This document shows, piece after piece, positions 1 through 4,553 of a stretch of 5,198 nt of DNA. Position 1 is the first letter of the stretch. The number at the start of each line of letters is the position of its first letter. The notes under the pieces were generated by a model. The model saw only the letters and a list, made by a program, of their open reading frames with translations, was not told the DNA's origin and made no database searches. Position numbers and translations under genes: made by a program. This DNA is from DATFEN01 sp035691285 (GTDB taxonomy: Bacteria; Acidobacteriota; Vicinamibacteria; Fen-336): assembly GCA_035691285.1 (NCBI GenBank), contig DASSJI010000020.1, forward strand, positions 1 through 5,198, read 5' to 3'.

Positions 1-83
1 CGTGGCAGGCCGTTCCGCCAGTACAGGAACAGCCCCGCCCCCGCGACGCTTCCGACTTGCAGGAACCGGCGTCTGGTCGACAT
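1..83 (-). CDS. N-terminus of a Tat-exported protein, possibly a multicopper oxidase (partial, runs off left edge)
   Basis: Only the first 27 codons lie in the window, read leftward from an ATG at 83. They begin MSTRRRFLQVGSVAGAGLF, followed by LYWRNGLP. This is a twin-arginine signal: the S/T-R-R-x-F-L-x motif is at residues 2-8 (TRRRFLQ), followed by a short Gly/Ala-rich hydrophobic stretch. The product should therefore be exported folded, often with a cofactor. An AGAGGGG ribosome site sits 6 nt upstream of the ATG (positions 90-96) and supports this start. The W-R-x-G pattern just after the hydrophobic stretch resembles the N-termini of CotA/bilirubin-oxidase-type multicopper oxidases, but that is a recollection of family style; no catalytic domain is visible. 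The gene is divergent from the PilZ gene. Export by Tat is fairly sure; the enzyme family is a guess. Confidence 0.6.
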   Translation of the reverse strand, partial: MSTRRRFLQVGSVAGAGLFLYWRNGLP

Positions 84-286
84 GAATCACCCCTCTGACG
101 GGCCAGGCGGACGGCTGGGAGGGACGTCTGGCTCCAGGAACGCGGATGTGAGGAGCAATCGGCGTGCCCAGGGCCAGCTCGGCCGAGCCTGCGATGCGAA
201 GACAACAAGTCCCGGCCGAGCGCCGCTTCACTCGCACGTCGGGTCGCCGTCGATGCCGGGCCGACTGCGAGGTTTGCGCGGCGAGA

Positions 287-302
287 CCTGCGCCGGCGCA
301 GG
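287..302. repeat. Perfect 16-bp palindrome, possible operator
   Basis: CCTGCGCC/GGCGCAGG is an uninterrupted 16-bp palindrome lying about 32 bp upstream of the candidate -35 of the PilZ gene. A shorter perfect palindrome, GCTCGGCCGAGC, lies at 177-188. A dimeric repressor or activator could bind such a site, but GC-rich DNA produces short G/C palindromes by chance, so the regulatory reading is weak. Confidence 0.25.
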
Positions 303-333
303 CCTTGCGAGTGCAGCCTACCGCCGGCGGGGG

Positions 334-363
334 TTGACCGGCGCTCGTCGCGGGCGTTAGCCT
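334..363 (+). promoter_or_regulatory. Candidate sigma70-type promoter of the PilZ gene
   Basis: TTGACC (334-339, five of six matches to the -35 consensus) is followed after 18 bp by TAGCCT (358-363, a weak -10 that keeps the key T, A and final T). Transcription would start near 370, only about 9 nt before the ATG at 379 and after the alternative GTG at 367. The strong -35 makes this plausible; the -10 is poor. Confidence 0.35.
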
Positions 364-378
364 CGCGTGCGCAACGCA

Positions 379-1032
379 ATGCTGAGGGTGCTCATCTGCT
401 CCGAGCGCGACCTGCGCCCGGAGCTCGGCGGCACGCTGATCGGTCGCCAGCGGATCGAGGTCTACCGCGCCGGGCGCTTCGAGGACGCGCTCCTCCTGTC
501 CGGGAGCCTGGACCCGCGGGTCGTGTTCGTGGACCGGGACCTGCCCCGCGCCGCCGCGTTCATCCGCCGCCTTCGCGAGGCGGCGGCCACACGGGCGCGC
601 TCGATCGCCGTCCTCGCACAGGGCGAGATGCGGGAGGGCGAGCTGGAGTTGCTCCAGGCGGGAGCCAACACCATCTTCCGGCTTCCGCCCGACGCCGGCT
701 GGGACGAGCGGCTGCAGCGCCTGCTCGCCGTCCCGGCCCGTCACGAGGCGCGGCTCGTCGTGCGCCTGGAGGTCGCGACGCATCCCGAGTGCGCCGGGGC
801 GATCCTCAACCTGAGCGCGAACGGCATGCTCCTGGCGACGCACCACAAGCTGCGGGTCAGCGACGAGCTGGGCTTCCGCTTCCGCGTGCCCCACGGCACG
901 ACGGTCGAAGGCCGCGGCCGCGTCGCCCGCGAGGCGCCGCCGACGGGCTACGGCGTCGAGTTCCTGAGCGTCAGCGCTCCGGAGGCGATCGGCGAGTACC
1001 TGCGCTCGGCCCGCGTTGGCTCCGCCGGCTAG
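379..1032 (+). CDS. Receiver-like (degenerate) domain fused to a C-terminal PilZ domain
   Basis: The 217-residue protein has two parts. Residues 1 to about 115 look like a response-regulator receiver fold: MLRVLIC strand, VVFVDRDLP with D52 at the phospho-acceptor position and P56, and AGANTIFRLPP near the end. The acidic pair normally after strand 1 is missing (CSERD), and the usual Lys before the last Pro is Arg (R101-L-P), so phosphorylation is doubtful. Residues from about 121 form a PilZ domain: RHEAR (121-125) fits RxxxR, and NLSANG (144-149) fits the D/N-x-S-x-x-G motif, the two elements that bind cyclic di-GMP. It is probably a cytoplasmic c-di-GMP effector of unknown output. A GTG at 367 is in frame and would add four residues. 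I prefer the ATG because neither start has a ribosome site, MLRVLI is a typical receiver beginning, and the candidate promoter would place transcription start after the GTG. The gene converges on the M3 peptidase gene. Confidence 0.85.
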   Translation: MLRVLICSERDLRPELGGTLIGRQRIEVYRAGRFEDALLLSGSLDPRVVFVDRDLPRAAAFIRRLREAAATRARSIAVLAQGEMREGELELLQAGANTIFRLPPDAGWDERLQRLLAVPARHEARLVVRLEVATHPECAGAILNLSANGMLLATHHKLRVSDELGFRFRVPHGTTVEGRGRVAREAPPTGYGVEFLSVSAPEAIGEYLRSARVGSAG

Positions 1033-3170
1033 CGCGCCGCCTGCCTGGTCGCCGGGGGCGCCGGGAAGCCGCGCTTGCGCATCAGCGCCGCGATGCCCGC
1101 GTCGCGGCCGCGGAAGGTCCGATAGGCCTCGGCCGGGTCCACGGTGTTGCCGAGCGCGAAGATGTTGTCGCGCAGCCGCTTCGCCACCGCCTTGTCGTAC
1201 GGCCCGCCGGCCTCGGTGAAGGCCTCGAACGCGTCGGCGCTGAGCGTGTCGGACCACAGGTAGCTGTAGTAGCCGGCCGAGTAGCTGTCGCCCGAGAACA
1301 GGTGGCTGAAGTGCGGCGTCCGGTGGCGCATGACGATCTCCCGGGGCATGCCGAGCGCCTTCAGGGTGTCGCGCTCGAAGGCGTCGGGATCGATCGTCCG
1401 ATCGCCGGCCAGGTGGAGCTTCATGTCCACGAGGGCGCTCGCGAGGTACTCGACGGTGATGAAGCCCTGGTTGAACGTCGCGGCGCGCTTGATCTTCTGG
1501 ACGAGCTCCGCGGGGAGCGGCCTGCCGGTCTGGTGGTGGAGCGCGAAGCGGTTCAGGACCTCCGGCGTGGAGAGCCAGTGCTCGAGGAGCTGCGAGGGAA
1601 ACTCCACGTAGTCGCGCGCCACGGCCGTGCCCGAGAGCGAGGGATAGCTCACGCTCGAGCTCAGCCCGTGCAGGGCGTGGCCGAACTCGTGGAACAACGT
1701 CTCGGCGTCGGTCCAGCTGATCAGGACCGGCTCGCCCGGGGCGCCCTTCACGAAGTTCGAGTTGTTCGAGACGATCGTGGTGACCTCGCCGTCGAAGCGC
1801 TCCTGGCTCCGGTAGGCGTTCATCCAGGCGCCCGAGCGCTTGCCCGGGCGCGCGTACGGATCGAAGTACCAGAGGCCGACGTGCCGGCCCGACGCGTCCT
1901 TCACCTCCCAGACGCGGATGTCGGGGTGGTAGACCGGCACGCCGTCGATGGGCGCGAAGCGCAGGCCCAGGAGCTCGCCGGCCACCCAGAACATGCCCTC
2001 GCGCAGCTTCTCGAGCTGGAGGTAGGGCTTCACCTCGTTCTGGTCGAAGTCGTACTTCGCCTTGCGGACCTTCTCGGCGTAGAACCGGTAGTCCCAGGGC
2101 TCGATCGCGGTTCCGGAGCTCTCCTTGTCGGCGATCGCCTGCATGTCGGCCACCTCCTCGCGCACGCGGGCGACGGCCGGCGTCCAGACCGCCTCCATCA
2201 GCTCCATCGCCCGCTCCGGGGTCCGGGCCATCTTGTCCTCGAGCCGCCAGTGGGCGTGGGTCGCGTAGCCGAGCAGCCTGGCGCGCTCGGCGCGCAGCGT
2301 CAGGATTTCCGTGATCACGGCGTTGTTGTCGTGGGCGTCTCCGTTGTCGCCCCGGTCCACGAACGTGCGCCAGACCTTCTCGCGCAGGTCGCGCCGCTCG
2401 GAGTAGGTCAAGAACGGCTCGACGCTCGAGCGCGTGTTCAGGATGGCCCAGCGGCCCTTCTGCCCGCGCGAATCCGCCGCGGCCGCCGCCGCGGCGCGCA
2501 GCGACTCCGGCAGCCCGGCGAGCTCCGCGTCGCTCTCGAGGAGCGTGACCCGGTCGTTCTCGTCGGCGAGGACGTTCTGGTTGAAGGTCGTGAAGAGCGC
2601 GGCCAGGCGCTGGTTGATCTCCGAGAGCCGCTTCTTCGCCGGCGCGTCGAGCTTCGCCCCGGAGCGGACGAAGTTGTAGTGGTAGAGCCAGGCGAGGCGC
2701 CTCTGCTCGGGCGTCAGGTTGGAGCGGTCCCGAGCCTCGTAGACCGCGGCGATGCGGCGGAACAGCGGCTCGTTCTGCGTGATCTTGTCCTCGAAGGCGG
2801 CGAGCTTCGGCGCCATCTCGCGCTCCACCGCCTGGAACTCAGGGCCGTTCATGTTGTTGCTCCAGATGCCGTAGATGCGGCTGGCCCGGTCGAGGGCCCG
2901 GCCGGCCCGCTCGAGCGCCGCGATCGTGTTCTCGAAGCTCGGCGGCGCCTTCTCCGCCGCGATCTTGTCGATCTCGGCGAGCTGCTCGGCCATGCCGGCT
3001 TCGAGGGCGGGCTTCATGTCGTCCACCCGCACCCTGTCGAAGGGCGGCACGCCGCCGTAGGGGCCGGTCCACGGCGCGAGCAGAGGGTTCTCCGCGGCGG
3101 CCGCCTGGAGCACCGCCCCGGCGGCGAGCAGCGAAGCGAAGCCGGCTCCGACGATCAGCAGCTTGAACAT
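1029..3170 (-). CDS. dcp: Exported M3-family zinc metallopeptidase (peptidyl-dipeptidase Dcp / oligopeptidase A type)
   Basis: The 713-residue protein has the full length and signature of family M3, which cleaves short peptides (Dcp removes C-terminal dipeptides; oligopeptidase A cuts internally). The zinc site is HEFGH at 494-498 with the third ligand E523 in DYVEFPSQ. The substrate-binding segment near the C-terminus is intact: H623 in FSHLFSG, then Y630, Y634, Y635 and Y637 in SYSAGYYSYLWS. The end, FRGRDAGIAALMRKRGF, matches the F-x-G-R...L-x-R-x-R-G tail common in Dcp. Residues 1-26 form a signal peptide (MFKLL, hydrophobic core, then AAAA before ENPLL), so the enzyme probably acts in the periplasm, unlike cytoplasmic E. 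coli relatives. The start at 3170 is set by GAGGAG (3180-3185) 9 nt upstream; an in-frame TTG at 3191 would put that site inside the gene and spoil the signal peptide. Dcp versus OpdA specificity is not decided here; the symbol is the best family match. Confidence 0.93.
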   Translation of the reverse strand: MFKLLIVGAGFASLLAAGAVLQAAAAENPLLAPWTGPYGGVPPFDRVRVDDMKPALEAGMAEQLAEIDKIAAEKAPPSFENTIAALERAGRALDRASRIYGIWSNNMNGPEFQAVEREMAPKLAAFEDKITQNEPLFRRIAAVYEARDRSNLTPEQRRLAWLYHYNFVRSGAKLDAPAKKRLSEINQRLAALFTTFNQNVLADENDRVTLLESDAELAGLPESLRAAAAAAADSRGQKGRWAILNTRSSVEPFLTYSERRDLREKVWRTFVDRGDNGDAHDNNAVITEILTLRAERARLLGYATHAHWRLEDKMARTPERAMELMEAVWTPAVARVREEVADMQAIADKESSGTAIEPWDYRFYAEKVRKAKYDFDQNEVKPYLQLEKLREGMFWVAGELLGLRFAPIDGVPVYHPDIRVWEVKDASGRHVGLWYFDPYARPGKRSGAWMNAYRSQERFDGEVTTIVSNNSNFVKGAPGEPVLISWTDAETLFHEFGHALHGLSSSVSYPSLSGTAVARDYVEFPSQLLEHWLSTPEVLNRFALHHQTGRPLPAELVQKIKRAATFNQGFITVEYLASALVDMKLHLAGDRTIDPDAFERDTLKALGMPREIVMRHRTPHFSHLFSGDSYSAGYYSYLWSDTLSADAFEAFTEAGGPYDKAVAKRLRDNIFALGNTVDPAEAYRTFRGRDAGIAALMRKRGFPAPPATRQAAR

Positions 3171-3179
3171 GATTCGTGG

Positions 3180-3185
3180 CTCCTC
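3180..3185 (-). promoter_or_regulatory. Ribosome binding site fixing the M3 peptidase start
   Basis: GAGGAG on the minus strand, 9 nt upstream of the ATG at 3170. It rules against the upstream in-frame TTG at 3191, whose reading frame would run through it. Confidence 0.6.
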
Positions 3186-3198
3186 GATCAAACCCCTG

Positions 3199-3204
3199 AT
3201 TCTA
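3199..3204 (-). promoter_or_regulatory. Candidate -10 element of the M3 peptidase gene
   Basis: TAGAAT on the minus strand matches five of six bases of the TATAAT consensus and lies in the gap between the cold-shock terminator and the peptidase start. Transcription would start near 3192, giving a leader of about 22 nt that carries the GAGGAG site. No convincing -35 is present at 16-18 bp spacing. An own promoter is expected because a strong terminator separates this gene from the cold-shock gene. Confidence 0.35.
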
Positions 3205-3290
3205 TTCCGACGCCGCTCCCGGCGCCTGCAGGCCGTTCGCCCTCAGGAACTCGTGCGCGCGGCGGCCGAGGCTGATCCCTCTTCCGGGCC

Positions 3291-3328
3291 TCAAAAGGAA
3301 GAAGGCCCTGGCGGGCGCCAGGGCCTTC
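3291..3328 (-). terminator. Intrinsic terminator of the cold-shock gene
   Basis: A perfect 12-bp inverted repeat (GAAGGCCCTGGC at 3301-3312 and its complement at 3317-3328) encloses a 4-nt loop. On the minus strand it is followed by the T-rich run TTCCTTTTGA (3300-3291). It begins about 20 nt after the cold-shock stop codon and should separate that gene from the peptidase gene downstream. The T-run is interrupted by two Cs, but the stem is very strong. Confidence 0.85.
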
Positions 3329-3348
3329 GGGTTCGTGACGAGATGAAG

Positions 3349-3549
3349 CTAGATCTTCACCACGTTGGCGGCGCGGGGGCCCTTCGGACTGTCGACGACG
3401 TCGAAACGGACCCGGTCGCCTTCCGCCAGAGTCCGGAAGCCCTCGGCGCGGATCTCGGAGTGGTGGACGAACACGTCCGGACCACCCTCGCGAGACAGGA
3501 AGCCGAAGCCCTTGGACTCATTGAACCACTTGACGGTGCCTTCGATCAT
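3349..3549 (-). CDS. CspA-family cold-shock protein
   Basis: A 66-residue single cold-shock domain, the standard length for bacterial Csp proteins, which bind single-stranded nucleic acid and act as RNA chaperones or transcription antiterminators in the cytoplasm. RNP1 is KGFGFL (13-18) and RNP2 is VFVHH (26-30). The aromatic surface (W8, F9, F15, F17, F27, H29) is intact, as are the family segments GTVKWFN, GFRTLAEGDRVRF and KGPRAANV. The start is the ATG at 3549, with AAGGAGG 11 nt upstream (3561-3567). The gene is monocistronic: a strong terminator follows it, and its upstream neighbour is the divergent Uma2 gene. Its leader contains an intrinsic-terminator-like hairpin and a possible antiterminator, so expression may be controlled at the RNA level. 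Paralogues in this family cannot be told apart from one sequence, so no specific csp symbol is given. Confidence 0.96.
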   Translation of the reverse strand: MIEGTVKWFNESKGFGFLSREGGPDVFVHHSEIRAEGFRTLAEGDRVRFDVVDSPKGPRAANVVKI

Positions 3550-3557
3550 GAACGTAC

Positions 3558-3572
3558 GGGCCTCCTTGGCCC
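3558..3572 (-). promoter_or_regulatory. Shine-Dalgarno of the cold-shock gene held in a small hairpin
   Basis: On the minus strand GGGCC (3572-3568) can pair with GGCCC (3562-3558), leaving AAGGA in the loop. The AAGGAGG ribosome site at 3567-3561 is thus partly looped and partly paired. A 5-bp G/C stem is stable enough to matter for initiation and would be temperature- or structure-sensitive, but the function is inferred only from complementarity. Confidence 0.35.
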
Positions 3573-3605
3573 ATGCTGAGAAGCCACGTCGCCCGCGCGT
3601 TCACG

Positions 3606-3632
3606 AAAAAAGCCGCCCACCGCGGGCGGCTT
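3606..3632 (-). terminator. Intrinsic terminator in the cold-shock gene leader (candidate attenuator)
   Basis: On the minus strand AAGCCGCCC (3632 leftward) pairs with GGGCGGCTT across a 5-nt loop (3619-3623), followed directly by a run of six Ts (3611-3606). On the plus strand no T-run follows the stem, so it acts leftward. It lies 57 nt upstream of the cold-shock start codon, and no minus-strand gene is visible upstream for it to terminate. It is therefore either a leader attenuator or the end of a short untranslated RNA starting near 3666. The terminator itself is well supported; the attenuation role is inference. Confidence 0.75.
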
Positions 3633-3672
3633 CCAGCGAGACACCGGATCAACGGCAACCAGCAGCACGGGG

Positions 3673-3678
3673 AGCCTA
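3673..3678 (-). promoter_or_regulatory. Candidate extended -10 of the cold-shock gene
   Basis: TGC-TAGGCT on the minus strand resembles an extended -10 (TGn then TAnnnT); the -35 region is weak. Transcription would start near 3666 and give a leader of about 117 nt, in keeping with the long leaders known for E. coli cspA-type genes. The element sits in the loop of a 7-bp inverted repeat (AGCACGG at 3664-3670 and CCGTGCT at 3688-3694), a possible operator. Confidence 0.25.
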
Positions 3679-3744
3679 GCACAATTGCCGTGCTCTTGCG
3701 AGTCGAGCCTCATCCGGGAGCGACGACGGGCGCGCCACGGCACC

Positions 3745-3773
3745 TTTTCAGGCGCCGGCCAGGGTGGTAACGT
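3745..3773 (+). promoter_or_regulatory. Candidate promoter of the Uma2 gene, leaderless geometry
   Basis: TTTTCA (3745-3750, four of six -35 matches) is followed after 17 bp by TAACGT (3768-3773), preceded by TGG as in an extended -10. The ATG at 3781 lies 7 nt beyond the -10, where transcription itself would be expected to start. The absence of a well-placed ribosome site fits a leaderless mRNA. Confidence 0.35.
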
Positions 3774-3780
3774 CGAGCCA

Positions 3781-4377
3781 ATGGCGTCCCGCACCCCGTC
3801 TACCGACGCGGCCTCGATCGTGGCCCTCGAGCCCCGGCGCCGGCTCCGCATCGACGAGTACCACCGAATGATCGCAGCGGGTGTCTTTGACGAAGGCGAA
3901 CGGCTCGAGCTGATCGAGGGGGTGATCGTCGAGATGTCGCCACAGAGTCCGAGGCACGCCGAAGTCATCAGCCGTCTCTGCGATCCTCGTTTCGTCTCTG
4001 CAGGCCCCGACTGCCTGGTCAGGTCGCGGCTGCCTCTGACGCTCGCTCCGGACTCGGAGCCCGAGCCGGACGTGGCCGTGGTGCCGAGGACGGCGAAGGG
4101 CTACGGCGATGGGCATCCCACGACCGCGCTGCTCGTCTTCGAGGTTGCGGGCGACTCCCTGCGCAAGGACCGCCCCGCCAAGGCCCAGGTCTACGCCCGC
4201 GCCGGGATCCCCGAGTACGTGATCGTCAACCTGGCCCAGGGCACGCTCGAGGTCCACCGCGACCCGGATCCCGAGGCGCAGCGATACCGCACGGTCACGA
4301 CGCTGGGAAGGACGGACCGGTTCGAGTCCTCCGCCGTTCACGACGACGCCTTCTCCGTAGCCGCCCTTCTCGACTGA
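3781..4377 (+). CDS. Uma2-family (DUF820) restriction-endonuclease-fold protein
   Basis: A 198-residue protein of the usual Uma2 length. Family landmarks in order: RIDEYHRMIAAGVF (23-36), ERLELIEGVIVEMSP (40-54), H59-A (PRHAEVISRL), EPEPDVAVV (93-101), LVFEVAGDSLRKDRPAK (118-134), then YARAGIPEYVIVNL (138-151). The expected PD-(D/E)XK-type catalytic set is present: D97, E121 and K134, with E47 in the first motif. The DNase fold is established for the family, but its biological role is not; it is expanded in cyanobacteria, Chloroflexi and other environmental lineages. The start at 3781 is the ATG where family homology begins; an upstream in-frame extension to 3685 is Arg-rich and unlike the family. 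Only a weak AGGGTGG lies upstream. The gene stands alone, with no partner toxin, antitoxin or methyltransferase, so it is more likely a solitary Uma2 than part of a restriction system. The Gln usual before the PL segment is replaced (RSRLPLTL), and the protein looks otherwise complete. Confidence 0.9.
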   Translation: MASRTPSTDAASIVALEPRRRLRIDEYHRMIAAGVFDEGERLELIEGVIVEMSPQSPRHAEVISRLCDPRFVSAGPDCLVRSRLPLTLAPDSEPEPDVAVVPRTAKGYGDGHPTTALLVFEVAGDSLRKDRPAKAQVYARAGIPEYVIVNLAQGTLEVHRDPDPEAQRYRTVTTLGRTDRFESSAVHDDAFSVAALLD

Positions 4378-4553
4378 ACTCGAGCCCGGCCCCTCGTAAG
4401 GCCGTCGGCTTCTCGATTAAGATCTCCCCGCTAGCGCTAACCGTTCATGACACCCGTGCCCGGCCGGCGGCTGGGTTCCCCTGTGCCCTCGCGGCCCGCG
4501 CGAGGCGGCCGGCGTGCGCTCGGCGAGGCCGGGTCCCTTCCCGCGACCCCCGC

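Larger units (their letters stand above)
84..378. other. Divergent intergenic region between the Tat-substrate gene and the PilZ gene
   Basis: About 295 bp with no convincing gene. A plus-strand open frame covers 82-360, but its Arg/Gly/Ser-rich product has no recognisable fold and it starts inside the opposite-strand start codon, so I treat it as chance. The region holds two perfect palindromes (177-188 and 287-302) and a sigma70-like promoter candidate for the PilZ gene at its right end. I found no convincing promoter for the leftward gene. Confidence 0.5.

Noticed and set aside
82..360. A 92-codon plus-strand frame in the left intergenic region
   Set aside because: It has no family resemblance, a low-complexity Arg/Gly/Ser composition and no ribosome site; its start overlaps the Tat-substrate start codon and it runs through the PilZ promoter candidate.
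2465..2500. GCC/GCG-rich run inside the peptidase gene
   Set aside because: It simply encodes a short alanine stretch in a surface helix and is too short and imperfect to be called a repeat element.
789..3275. An 828-codon plus-strand open frame covering the whole peptidase gene
   Set aside because: It is codon-aligned with the antisense of the M3 gene. Stops in that frame need TTA, CTA or TCA codons in the sense gene, which are rare in GC-rich genomes. Its product is Arg/Gly/Val-rich with no recognisable motif, while the opposite strand has an intact zinc peptidase.
3205..3330. A minus-strand reading ending in a stop at the peptidase -10 region that looks mildly protein-like (contains RRAHEFLRANGLQAP)
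   Set aside because: It would have to be translated through the csp terminator hairpin, has no start codon with a ribosome site, and matches no family I recognise; treated as chance in GC-rich DNA.
3546..3968. A 140-codon minus-strand frame overlapping the csp leader and the Uma2 start
   Set aside because: It crosses the leader terminator and the antisense of a clear Uma2 gene and has no recognisable motif.
3748..4341. A 197-codon minus-strand frame opposite the Uma2 gene
   Set aside because: It is an antisense shadow of a well-conserved family member; the translation is low in complexity.
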